Below are positions 1 through 7,308 of a stretch of DNA of 25,092 nt, in pieces. Below the pieces are notes generated by a model. It saw only the letters and a program-made list of their open reading frames with translations. It was not told where the DNA came from and did no database searches. The first letter of the stretch is position 1, and every line of letters starts with the position of its first letter. A program made the translations under genes and the position numbers. The stretch covers positions 1 through 25,092 of the forward strand of contig CAMLLO010000054.1 of NCBI GenBank assembly GCA_946480915.1, in the 5' to 3' direction. This DNA is from an uncultured Sphingobacteriaceae bacterium (lineage in GTDB: Bacteria; Bacteroidota; Bacteroidia; Sphingobacteriales; Sphingobacteriaceae).

Positions 1-391
1 GGCAATGACGGGGAGAGTAAGAATGATGATTGTCGTTTAGTAAGATCGGATTTTTTAACCGACGGTACACTGGAAGTCAAGACACCCGTTCAACAACCCA
101 CCACGTCATTCCCGCGCAGGCGGGAATCCTAATGCAGTGCTCATTCCTCTTCATTTTCCGGTATAACGCATTACGATTGCCGATCGGTCGGCAATGACGG
201 GGAGAGTAAGAATGATGATTGTCGTTTAGTAAGATCGGATTTTTTAACCGACGGTACACTGGAAGTCAAGACACCCGTTCAACAACCCACCACGTCATTC
301 CCGCGCAGGCGGAATCCTAATGCAGTGCTCATTCCTCGTTTTTTAGGTATAACGCATTACGATTTGCCGATCGGGTCGGCAATGACGGCGC
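1..391. repeat. Tandem 189-bp duplication of a palindromic REP-like element
   Basis: The stretch from 1 recurs from 190 with a few indels, and its beginning appears a third time at 378, giving a period of 188-189 bp. Each unit carries a perfect hairpin ATTCCCGC-GCAG-GCGGGAAT (108-127; one G is lost in the second copy) and a second one ATTGCCGA-TCGG-TCGGCAAT (176-195). The motif CGTCATT (104-110) and its complement AATGACG (193-199) bracket a unit like short terminal inverted repeats. This is the look of a dispersed intergenic repeat, not of a gene; the short open frames here are not credible. Confidence 0.8.
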
Positions 392-404
392 ATCCCCTTC
401 TTCC

Positions 405-476
405 ATTGTTGGTGCCCCACCAACAATATATGCTTGCTCTAACCACCTCCGCCTGCGGCACCTCCGCCAGCGGAGG
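405..476. repeat. Two REP-like hairpins
   Basis: ATTGTTGGTG-CCC-CACCAACAAT (405-427) is a perfect 10-bp stem with a three-base loop. CCTCCGC-CA-GCGGAGG (461-476) is a perfect 7-bp stem. The first has a close relative at 12717-12740. The rest of 392-551 shows no gene. Confidence 0.7.
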
Positions 477-551
477 ACAACATAACGCCTATCCGGCCGT
501 TCACGGACATCCCCATTTTCAAATGTGTTATCGTCATAGCAATGAGCAGAT

Positions 552-1148
552 TTAACCATCAATCTCAATCCAATCTGCTACCCTATAAAGTGAAGCAGTC
601 AACCTCCGTTTGCGATACACTCCATCGCCTTCTCTGCTTCCTGCTGCATTGGTATTTCCCTCTACCGTGATGGTCCAGGCATTGCCAAAACTTTCCAGGA
701 AGCCACAATGGGCAATCCTTTTCTTATCGCTAAAGTAAATGCCAAACACATCGCCCTTCTGCGGATAGGTCTTTCGAGCCTTTCCCGGCAAACTAAGGCT
801 TAGCTGCCTGCTGTTCCTCCAGATCACTCTCTTCTCAGGGAACAGATCAGGCGACCAGCCCGAGCGCGGATTGGCTGCCCCGGCCTTACCCAGGGCCCAG
901 CATACAAATGCTGCGCACCAGGGATTACCTTTCCGGAGGTTTACATAACGAAGGTATTCTTCCACCTTTTGTCCGTCGTTTTTGTTACTTAGCTCCCTCA
1001 CACCCAGCTCGGCAGAAAAGATTCTGCTTAATTGTTCGCGCCGGGGCGGGGTGTGCATTTTTTGCCTTAAACCAGCGCGGCCAGTGTTAACACAAAGGAG
1101 TAAAGCAAAAAGAGATAAAAGCCTAAATAGATAAGAACTTTGTGACAT
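552..1148 (-). CDS. Secreted NlpC/P60- or CHAP-type peptidoglycan hydrolase (endolysin-like)
   Basis: 198 residues. Residues 1-25 look like a signal peptide (hydrophobic core LLSLFALLLCV, cleavage near GRA). The rest matches a papain-like cell-wall amidase/CHAP fold: the GVRE segment near residue 49, catalytic Cys78 in NPWCAAFVCW, His147 in RIAHCGF, and the terminal VEGNTN motif (163-168) that usually holds the third polar residue. The expected role is cleavage of peptidoglycan peptides outside the cytoplasm. It is the last gene of a minus-strand cassette and overlaps the membrane-protein gene before it by 82 bp. Met31 (1058) is an alternative start that would remove both overlap and signal peptide; I prefer the long form because its N-terminus looks like a real export signal. 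The neighbouring holin-like gene suggests lysis or cell-wall passage. Confidence 0.75.
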   Translation of the reverse strand: MSQSSYLFRLLSLFALLLCVNTGRAGLRQKMHTPPRREQLSRIFSAELGVRELSNKNDGQKVEEYLRYVNLRKGNPWCAAFVCWALGKAGAANPRSGWSPDLFPEKRVIWRNSRQLSLSLPGKARKTYPQKGDVFGIYFSDKKRIAHCGFLESFGNAWTITVEGNTNAAGSREGDGVYRKRRLTASLYRVADWIEIDG

Positions 1149-1432
1149 GCGGGTAAGGATTGAAAGTTGTTAGCAAAATGATAGTTAGAATAGTTGGCTA
1201 ATGCCGGCCAAAGCGTTTTCACCAGCCACCAGGTAATGGCCTTAAACAACAGCAAGGCAAATATGGCCATCGCCACCGCACTCAGGGCTCCGGCGTCTAT
1301 CGCCGCCGAAGTAATATCCCAGTGCCTCGAGAGCCATGGGAAGTTGAGAAAAGTGAGCAGACTTATCACTATTGCCAAATGCTCTTTTTTAAGCCGGAAC
1401 AGGGGAAATACAAACTGTTTTATCGTTTCCAT
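1067..1432 (-). CDS. Small three-helix membrane protein, holin-like
   Basis: 121 residues with three likely membrane segments (about 18-34, 45-70 and 98-120), a basic N-terminus and almost no soluble domain. I do not recognise a named family. Its size, topology and position just before a peptidoglycan hydrolase resemble a phage holin, which is inference from context. The gene starts 10 bp after the 114-residue gene ends, and its last 82 bp are shared, in another frame, with the signal-peptide region of the hydrolase, so the three genes are probably co-transcribed. Confidence 0.6.
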   Translation of the reverse strand: METIKQFVFPLFRLKKEHLAIVISLLTFLNFPWLSRHWDITSAAIDAGALSAVAMAIFALLLFKAITWWLVKTLWPALANYSNYHFANNFQSLPACHKVLIYLGFYLFLLYSFVLTLAALV

Positions 1433-1442
1433 ATCGTAGTTT

Positions 1443-1787
1443 TTAAGGGTTTTCGTTTTGGGTACAGGTAATCATCATTGCCCTGAACAGCTTACGGAGC
1501 AGCTGCGCCAGCTCAACTAATTGCTCTACCGAGAGTCCCGCTACCTTCAGCTTTTTTAAGGCCAAAGATTTGCTGATTCCGTTAAAGAGCCTGACAAATT
1601 CTTCGGAGGTGATGATGTTCAGCAGAAGCGCTTTGTGCCAGCGGCGCAGCTTCTTTTCTTCTTTTCTCAGGAAACCGTTAATGTCTTGACGCACAAGATG
1701 CAGCTTACCCGGAAGCTGTTCGCTTACCAGCTCGATGGCATCTCGTTTAAATGCTTTTACCAATGGGGTATATTGTAGTTTTTTCAT
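1443..1787 (-). CDS. Small helical basic protein, unknown function
   Basis: 114 residues, rich in Lys, Arg, Leu and Glu, with no signal peptide or membrane segment; it reads as almost wholly alpha-helical. Family not recognised. It sits between the DUF6266 gene and the holin-like gene on the same strand, separated from the latter by 10 bp. A repeat-rich 226-bp gap lies between it and the DUF6266 gene, so it may have its own promoter. In a phage-type cassette it could be a scaffold, adaptor or spanin-type helper, but nothing in the sequence proves this. Confidence 0.6.
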   Translation of the reverse strand: MKKLQYTPLVKAFKRDAIELVSEQLPGKLHLVRQDINGFLRKEEKKLRRWHKALLLNIITSEEFVRLFNGISKSLALKKLKVAGLSVEQLVELAQLLRKLFRAMMITCTQNENP

Positions 1788-1846
1788 GATGTGATTATTA
1801 AATGATTAAATGGACAGAATAAGGAGAGGGGGCATCTGGTAATTGG

Positions 1847-2006
1847 TGGCTAGTAATTAGTGTCTAGTATCTAGTAACTAGTATCTGGTAATTAGTATTC
1901 ACCTTTAGCCTTTTAGCTTTTTGCTTTCAGCTTTATGCTTTCACCTTCCACCTTTCACCTTTAGCCTTTCAGCTTTATGCTTTTACCTTTCACCTTCCAG
2001 CCCCCC
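1847..2006. repeat. Low-complexity short direct repeats
   Basis: Two simple patterns follow one another. First come variants of CTAGTATCTAGTAACTAG (about 1850-1900). Then pyrimidine-rich variants of CACCTTTAGCCTTTCAGC and TTTATGCTTT repeat several times up to about 2000. The open frame crossing this region on the plus strand is an artefact of the repeat. The tract separates two minus-strand genes of the cassette. Confidence 0.7.
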
Positions 2007-2013
2007 TCCATCT

Positions 2014-2661
2014 CTAGCTCAGCACAGTTACCGCACCGGTATAGGTACTACCCGTTACTTCTTTTCCGCTGGCAGCGGCCCAGAAGATCCAGGTTTCTAC
2101 CGCTTTGCCTGCAAATTCGGGTGGCAGGGTGATGATCAGCGACTGGTCGGCGCGGGTGGCTTCTCCCATACTGTACTCCGAGTCGTTGAGCTCAGGACAA
2201 TAAACCAGCGCTACAGCACGATCCGTTGCCAGCGCCTTGCCTTTGCCGGTATTGTCGCCCCAGCTAAACTCAAGGATACCACCCGGCGCGGCAATAACCG
2301 CCGGATTAGAACCGCCGGGCATCACCCCGCGGCTTAGCTGCACCAGCGAATACTCGATGGCGAGCGCCGGATACGCTCCCGAAATGGCCGACCTGATGTT
2401 ATCTGCCAGGGCATGGTTGTAGGTGGTGGCTGTAATGGGCGTATTCCTGAAGCCAATGTCGAGCACATCACGCAGTGGATTTAGAAAGGCGGTCATCATT
2501 CCGAATTTCGCCTGCTGCTCGAGCTGGCCGGGCGTAGGCTGCCTGTTCTTGTTAATCCGTGGCAGGCTCTTCATGTAGTCGATGCCTCTCCAGCTGCTGC
2601 CTACTACCTGACCGATTTTTCCGTAGAAATTTCCGAAAATTCCTTTACTGAACTTTCCCAT
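2014..2661 (-). CDS. DUF6266 family protein
   Basis: 215 residues. The N-terminus (GKFSKGIFGNFYGKIGQVVGSSWRG, followed by IDYMKSLPR) has the glycine-rich pattern I associate with DUF6266 proteins of Bacteroidota, and the length fits. The remainder alternates short beta-like segments (ALVYCPELNDSEYS, SLIITLPPEF, VETWIFWAAASG), which would suit a beta-rich structural or extracellular protein. No signal peptide is visible. Function is not established to my knowledge. Its position upstream of holin-like and endolysin-like genes makes a virion or particle component plausible; that is inference. Confidence 0.7.
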   Translation of the reverse strand: MGKFSKGIFGNFYGKIGQVVGSSWRGIDYMKSLPRINKNRQPTPGQLEQQAKFGMMTAFLNPLRDVLDIGFRNTPITATTYNHALADNIRSAISGAYPALAIEYSLVQLSRGVMPGGSNPAVIAAPGGILEFSWGDNTGKGKALATDRAVALVYCPELNDSEYSMGEATRADQSLIITLPPEFAGKAVETWIFWAAASGKEVTGSTYTGAVTVLS

Positions 2662-2780
2662 ATTGTTTAAATTTTAAAGGTTAAAAAATCTGTTTCTGCA
2701 GTTCTTCATTAGCGCTAAATTTTGTTCTGCTGAAGCAAACATAAGGGCGTTTTTAAGGATTAGTAGCTGTTTTTGAGGTG

Positions 2781-2936
2781 CTTGCCGAACTTTGCGAGGA
2801 TTTGCGAGAACTTGCCGAAGATTGCGAAGTTGCAGGTACTTTGTTCGGGGATTGTTCGGAAAAAGGGGGGTATCTGTTCGGAAATTTCCGAAGCCGTCCC
2901 GAACCTGTCCCGAACCAGCCCCCTGGCAGGGCTGGT
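2781..2936. promoter_or_regulatory. Helically phased repeat array with central perfect palindrome
   Basis: Three ordered parts lie between the HTH and DUF6266 genes. (a) TTGC recurs exactly every 10 bp at 2782, 2792, 2802, 2812 and 2822, each followed by CGA or GA. (b) TTCGG starts at 2844, 2855 and 2877 and its complement CCGAA at 2888, 2899 and 2910, so spacings are 11 or 22 bp. The two sets meet in the perfect palindrome TTCGGAAATTTCCGAA (2877-2892). (c) A GC-rich hairpin ACCAGCCC/GGGCTGGT (2914-2936) closes the array. This looks like a multi-site operator or iteron array read on one DNA face. The nearby HTH protein is the obvious candidate to bind it. Confidence 0.65.
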
Positions 2937-2974
2937 CCGAAACGGCTCTTTGATTATTAAAAAATTTAGGGGAA

Positions 2975-3379
2975 TCAGCTTGCCAGCGCCTGTCCCGGCT
3001 CCTTGCTGCGCATCAGGTTTTCAACATCCTGCAGCTTGAAATAGATCTTGCCCTTGAAGCTGTACGATGGCAACTTTCCCTCTTTCCTGAGGGCGTACAG
3101 ACTTCGCTCACTCACCGGCATTAAACGGATTACTTCCTGCTTGTCGAGCCAGTTTTCCCTAAACTCGTCCATCTTCTTTTTATTCGAAACAGGTCTGGCG
3201 GCAGGCACCTGCATACTCGCCTGGGCGGGATTGCTAATGGCATGTAAAAAGGGGTACAAAACACCCGCAATATGCGCCGTATGCTGCTCCATTTGCAAGA
3301 TGGCTTTCAGCACTTTTAACATTCTCTTTTTGTCTTTAAAACTGTGTTTAGATGTGTGTTTTTGATGTTTATTTTTCAT
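2975..3379 (-). CDS. Helix-turn-helix DNA-binding protein (excisionase/HTH_17 type)
   Basis: 134 residues. The first 25 residues are highly basic. The C-terminal half (about 77-125) carries the pattern LDKQEVIRLMPVSERSLYAL, then RKEGKLPSYSFKGKIYF and LQDVENLM, the usual layout of winged-helix excisionase-like domains common in Bacteroidota mobile elements. It should bind DNA, either as regulator or as a recombination accessory factor. It is the first gene of the minus-strand cassette and lies next to the phased array at 2781-2936. I see no integrase gene in the cassette. Confidence 0.7.
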   Translation of the reverse strand: MKNKHQKHTSKHSFKDKKRMLKVLKAILQMEQHTAHIAGVLYPFLHAISNPAQASMQVPAARPVSNKKKMDEFRENWLDKQEVIRLMPVSERSLYALRKEGKLPSYSFKGKIYFKLQDVENLMRSKEPGQALAS

Positions 3380-3528
3380 GAGCTTCTGTTAATTGTGCCT
3401 TTCAGACCTTTATTTTTCGGACCGGCACGGTTCAATTTCAGGATGCTTGCGAAGGTCCGCACAAGCTTGTTTTGAGAGCGAAAAATTTGATTCATAGATG
3501 GGTGATGGGGTCTTTGTTGTTCATTAAA

Positions 3529-3750
3529 TTATAATTGTTTTCTAATGGTAATGAAGCTGTCATGTGCGGCAAATTTCTCAACGGTTTTGTGTGTACTGCA
3601 CATGATGGTTTCATCGGTTTTTGTATTTTTCAGCAAACGTATTTCTATAGCTTTAAGCAAAGCGGCAGCTAGCGCATCCCTGCGGTAATTGTGTAAATAA
3701 GCTTTGATAATCCCTTTTTCTAAATTTTTAAGAAGCTTTTTCTGGCGATT
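3529..3750 (-). pseudogene. Possible remnant of an unidentified gene
   Basis: An open minus-strand frame of 73 codons without a start codon has protein-like composition (segments LEKGIIKAYLHNYRRDAL, AAALLKAIEIRLLKN, TVEKFAAHDSFITIRKQL). Just upstream, in a different frame, lies another protein-like piece (RIYLRSYNRTCEIARKSFLK, ending near 3725), as expected after a frameshift. I do not recognise the family. The stretch could also be chance; confidence is low. Confidence 0.3.
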
Positions 3751-4009
3751 TCACAGGTACGGTTGTAACTTCTTAGGTAAATGCGTTTATGCTGACACTA
3801 ATTAAAAGGCTTTACCGGAGAAAAGCAAATGAATGGATTGATCTGCAGGGGGATTTAACATAAATTAACAGCCTGAATATTAAGAGACGCTGTGTTAGGA
3901 AACATTGACGTTAATCTTTATGATGTCGTTTTGCATTTTTAGCATATATTTATCTCTGAAACATCTCACTAAATGATAAACAAACTCTGAAAACTAATTT
4001 AATTAGCAT

Positions 4010-4017
4010 TATTTTTG
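4010..4017 (+). promoter_or_regulatory. Possible Bacteroidota -7 promoter element
   Basis: TATTTTTG fits the Bacteroidota -7 consensus TAnnTTTG and lies 13 bp before the antitoxin ATG, which would give a very short or absent leader. No clear -33 partner is visible. Confidence 0.3.
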
Positions 4018-4030
4018 CTCTTTATAAAAT

Positions 4031-4708
4031 ATGCAGACAAAAGATTTCAATCATAAACTCGGTGCTGGCATCTACTCCATACCTGATGCAGCTTTCCTTT
4101 TGGGGCTTCCTACAGCAAAAGTGCGCCGCTGGATGAATGAATTTTGGGATCAAAGGATTGGCTCAGAGAAGAACAACAGGTATTCATGGGGCGAAGGCAA
4201 AGAGAAGGCGACTAACTTCTATACCCTTATTGAGTTTTATGTATTTTACCAGTTGCGGGAAATGAACATCAGCACTAAGAGAATATTCAGCGTTCATAAA
4301 GAAATGCGGGAGATACTTAAAACTCCATACCCCTTTGCTTCTGCTAAAGTTCTTACTGACGGAAAGAGCGTATTGTTCAAAATGGGAGATGAGACCATTG
4401 TACATGCCAACCGCTCCCGACAAATAGCATTAAAGGAAATTATAGAAAGCTTTTGCAAAAAGATAGAATTCTCTTCGTCTGATATAGCCGACCGTTTTTA
4501 CCCAATGGGGAAGGACAAACACATTATCGTCGACCCCCATCATCAATTTGGTCAACCGATAATAGAAGACACCAATATATTAGCTGAAACTATTTACGAC
4601 TTTTACAAAGCCGGTGAATCTGTAAGCTTCCTGACAAAATTATATCATTTAAGCGAAGCCGACGTAAGGGATGCCATATCGCTCTTTGAACCTAAACAGG
4701 CTGCATGA
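4031..4708 (+). CDS. VapB45-type antitoxin (N-terminal HTH, C-terminal DUF433)
   Basis: 225 residues. The N-terminal part (about 13-100) reads as a MerR-like DNA-binding region: SIPDAAFLLGLPTAKVRRWM followed by a TLIEFYVFYQLREMNIST segment. The C-terminal part (about 165-220: IVDPHHQFGQPIIEDTNILA, IYDFYKAGESV, LYHLSEADVRDAI) is a DUF433 domain. This two-domain layout is that of VapB45 antitoxins. The stop codon overlaps the toxin start (ATGA at 4705-4708), so the two are translationally coupled. The protein would neutralise the toxin and probably repress the operon. Confidence 0.85.
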   Translation: MQTKDFNHKLGAGIYSIPDAAFLLGLPTAKVRRWMNEFWDQRIGSEKNNRYSWGEGKEKATNFYTLIEFYVFYQLREMNISTKRIFSVHKEMREILKTPYPFASAKVLTDGKSVLFKMGDETIVHANRSRQIALKEIIESFCKKIEFSSSDIADRFYPMGKDKHIIVDPHHQFGQPIIEDTNILAETIYDFYKAGESVSFLTKLYHLSEADVRDAISLFEPKQAA

Positions 4709-5097
4709 TTAAGGTATTAATTGATGAAAACCTTTCTGAATATTTCGCTGAAGGATTAAATCAATTACAAATCCCCCTAGATGATGATATTGAGATAACT
4801 TCTATTGCCAAATCATTCAAAAAAGGCATAAAAGATGAAGATTGGATACCTAAATGGGGCAAAATCTCCGGCATATTTATTACCCAGGATTTAAGAATAG
4901 AAAAAACAAAGCACCAGGCAGCTCTATTAAAAACACATAATATCGGTGCCTTCTTTCTAAAAGCACCCAAAGGAACCAGGTATTGGGGAATGGTTGAACT
5001 GATGATTAAACACTGGCCGGAAATTGTAAGGCTAATGAAAACCAGCAAAACTCCTTATACTTATTTTATAAAGCCAAGAAAGATAGAACGGGGATAG
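4705..5097 (+). CDS. VapC45-type PIN-like toxin
   Basis: 130 residues. The sequence has the acidic residues expected of the VapC45 PIN-like fold: IDENLSEYF at residues 6-14, DEDW near 47-50, and FITQDLRIEK near 65-74. Such proteins are predicted metal-dependent ribonucleases. It overlaps the antitoxin gene by 4 bp, the usual arrangement of a type II toxin-antitoxin operon. No truncation is visible, so the toxin is probably functional. Confidence 0.82.
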   Translation: MIKVLIDENLSEYFAEGLNQLQIPLDDDIEITSIAKSFKKGIKDEDWIPKWGKISGIFITQDLRIEKTKHQAALLKTHNIGAFFLKAPKGTRYWGMVELMIKHWPEIVRLMKTSKTPYTYFIKPRKIERG

Positions 5098-5169
5098 AGC
5101 CGTTGATGCAAATACTTCTATACGAACTAAGGAACAAATTTCACTGAAAACGAAAATAAAGCAACAAGT

Positions 5170-6168
5170 GTGAGAAAACTTCTTTTATCATTCCTTCTTC
5201 AATGTATACTGTGCGCTACCTATGCTCAGGATATAACAGGTAATTGGATTAAAGCTAAAGTGAGCTACCGCGATGGTACTGAATTAGAAGATAATCAGTT
5301 GCTGAAGTATTCTTATATGCGCTATACCTTCGGAGCGAAGGGTAAGGCAAAAATCGCTACCGTGTATCATGATAATGGCAATCCTGTCAGTTTCACATTA
5401 AAAAACAAGCTGCTAAGCATTAAAAATAGTTCGGGATTTATCATGAACAATTTTTTGATAGAAAGTGCTAACGACACATCGTTGATTATGCTTCAAAAAG
5501 GTGCTAGCAGCTTTTCTGATGAAAATTGCCTGCGCTTCTATTTTGTGGCAGAAAGCAAGTATCAATCGTCATACCATCCTGGTCCCGATGGCATCCAATC
5601 CGTATCGGGAAATGATACCATATATATGGCAGGTCCGCAGATATACCCCATTTTTAAAGGCGACAAAAGCTATTTCGATGCCCTTAAGGAAGGTGTCCCT
5701 TCTCAACCCTCGGCAAACCTGTACTTCCTGGCTACCTATGTTGTAAAAAAGAATGGGGAAGCCGATAGCTTAAAGATCCTGGAAAGCTTCGATGAGAACT
5801 TCGACAAAATGATCATTAAAAACTTTAACAAGACGAAAAACAACTGGCAGCCGGCGGTTTTACATGGAAAACCTGTAGATGTTCAAATGGTGCAGGAGTA
5901 TAAATATTCATCATTTGATACTGCCTATCCGGCAATGGACTACTACCGAAAAGGCGCCTCGGCGATGAAAGAGAAAGATTACTCTGCAGCACTTTATTAC
6001 TTTGATCTGGGTCTTGGAAAAATGCCGTCCGACGTTCAAATGCTGTATGGAAGGGCAGTTTGCAAATATGAGCTGGGAAATGTTCAGGGGGCTTGCAAGG
6101 ACCTCAACATCATCAAACTCTTAGGAGATAAACTGGCAGACGAACTGTTATTAAAATGGTGCAAATAA
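5170..6168 (+). CDS. Exported protein with TonB C-terminal-like domain and TPR-like tail
   Basis: 332 residues, GTG start. Residues 1-20 form a signal peptide ending CATYAQ. The N-terminal part (about 21-125) resembles a lipocalin-like or unknown beta domain. A middle region (about 165-245: VVKKNGEADSLKILES, then WQPAVLHGKPVDVQMVQEY) resembles a TonB C-terminal domain. Residues about 255-332 (YRKGASAMKEKDYSAALYYF, GRAVCKYELGNVQGACKDL) form a TPR-type repeat with a final Cys. There is no N-terminal anchor, so it is not a classical energy transducer; it is probably periplasmic. Upstream sequence is A-rich, as usual for translation starts in this phylum. Confidence 0.65.
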   Translation: MRKLLLSFLLQCILCATYAQDITGNWIKAKVSYRDGTELEDNQLLKYSYMRYTFGAKGKAKIATVYHDNGNPVSFTLKNKLLSIKNSSGFIMNNFLIESANDTSLIMLQKGASSFSDENCLRFYFVAESKYQSSYHPGPDGIQSVSGNDTIYMAGPQIYPIFKGDKSYFDALKEGVPSQPSANLYFLATYVVKKNGEADSLKILESFDENFDKMIIKNFNKTKNNWQPAVLHGKPVDVQMVQEYKYSSFDTAYPAMDYYRKGASAMKEKDYSAALYYFDLGLGKMPSDVQMLYGRAVCKYELGNVQGACKDLNIIKLLGDKLADELLLKWCK

Positions 6169-6276
6169 AGAGACCTTGCCGGTGGAACTGGACGCTCTAC
6201 CCTGTTGCATTGGCTATTTATATTAATCCGTGTGAGTTGTTAATTAATATTTACTCCAATTTAAACTACGAGAATA

Positions 6277-6477
6277 ATGTGGCTGGTTGAAATTTTTGTT
6301 TCAATATTGCTGGAAGGGATCATCCTTTCTTTATTCAGATACCCCGGGTCAGTAGTTATCTGGATTCTTTCGGGGTTTACAATTCCCTTTAAAGAATTGC
6401 TCAACGGAAATATCTATATCACCGGTTCTGCGGGAATAATCTCTGTTCTTCTGTTGGTTATTGTAATATTGAAATGA
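6277..6477 (+). CDS. Small membrane protein, unknown
   Basis: 66 residues, mostly hydrophobic, with likely membrane segments at about 3-22 and 48-65 and a short glycine/proline turn between. Family not recognised. It ends 12 bp before the next exported-protein gene, so the two may be co-transcribed. Confidence 0.5.
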   Translation: MWLVEIFVSILLEGIILSLFRYPGSVVIWILSGFTIPFKELLNGNIYITGSAGIISVLLLVIVILK

Positions 6478-6489
6478 TGATGATGTAAC

Positions 6490-6999
6490 ATGAAAATAAC
6501 TCTATTTTTAGTACTGTCAATTCTCACTCTTCCCTCCTTTGCTCAAAATCATGATGAATATTGGACTAGCTGGAATAAGAACTATCCGGAGGTGAATATT
6601 CTGGAGGTTTTACGTTTCGAAAAAAAGTATGCCGATAGCGTGGAGAGGGATTCGAATATTGCCCAATCTTATGCGCGGCTGGACAAATATCGTTTTACTG
6701 CTGAATACACTGGTAAAGTGAGGCCTCTAAGCAACGATGTATTGATGTCTATGAAACATGTGTTCGCTCTGTTTGTGGATAAGAGCATTAAAGTAGAGGA
6801 GATCTGTAAATCGGAAGTTTTGTTTAAAGTTGGTGACGGCTACATCTGGATGCCTATACAGCCAAAGATTTTAAAGGCTTTGAAGAAAGAGGCCGGCGCA
6901 AAAGATAAAATATCGCTTTATTGCTTGTTTCTGAACCAGCATAATGATAAAAAGGAATTATATAATAGCTTTTTTATCTCAGAGTTTATCAAGCTTTGA
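6490..6999 (+). CDS. Exported protein of unknown function
   Basis: 169 residues with a clear signal peptide (hydrophobic core LFLVLSILTLP, cleavage after SFAQ near 19). The mature part is soluble, mixed alpha/beta and charged; no motif or family was recognised. The gene lies 12 bp downstream of the small membrane-protein gene. Confidence 0.6.
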   Translation: MKITLFLVLSILTLPSFAQNHDEYWTSWNKNYPEVNILEVLRFEKKYADSVERDSNIAQSYARLDKYRFTAEYTGKVRPLSNDVLMSMKHVFALFVDKSIKVEEICKSEVLFKVGDGYIWMPIQPKILKALKKEAGAKDKISLYCLFLNQHNDKKELYNSFFISEFIKL

Positions 7000-7308
7000 C
7001 GAGTTTTGGAGGAACGGTAGACGAGCGAAGAATTCGCAAACCTCGCTGCAACCAGGACGATTGAGGGAATAAAGCCGTTAACATTTAGTAACTAGTGAAA
7101 CAAACCGACAGCGAATAAAGAGATGATAAATTTAAGCACGCAAGGCAGATAGGGTTTTAGTATATCTGCATCTATAGAGTAGTTGGCCATGGCCAGTTTT
7201 CGCCACTCGGCTGTAAGGAATGTTTTTTTCATAAAAAACTAGATTGTTGAAGGAATAAAAAACATTCTTGATTAAAATGCCAGTCTTTTTTAAACATACT
7301 ATTTAAAA
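7000..7308. other. Gene-free gap with a short dispersed repeat
   Basis: No credible gene. The stretch 7024-7067 (GCGAAGAATTCGCAAACCTC, then CAGGACGATTGAGG) has a diverged relative at 17663-17719, so it is probably a dispersed intergenic repeat or the shared end of a mobile unit. The region separates a plus-strand gene from a converging minus-strand lipoprotein gene. Confidence 0.5.

Larger units (their letters stand above)
3380..4030. other. Long gene-poor region with a probable gene remnant
   Basis: 650 bp between divergent genes. It should hold the promoter of the minus-strand HTH gene and of the plus-strand antitoxin gene. Apart from the coding-like remnant at 3529-3750 I see no intact gene, RNA or clear repeat. 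Confidence 0.6.

Noticed and set aside
1921..2337. Plus-strand open frame of 138 codons
   Set aside because: It starts in low-complexity repeats and continues antisense to the DUF6266 gene.
2773..3039. Plus-strand open frames across the phased array
   Set aside because: They arise from the 10-bp repeat being free of stops and have no ribosome-binding context or protein-like character.
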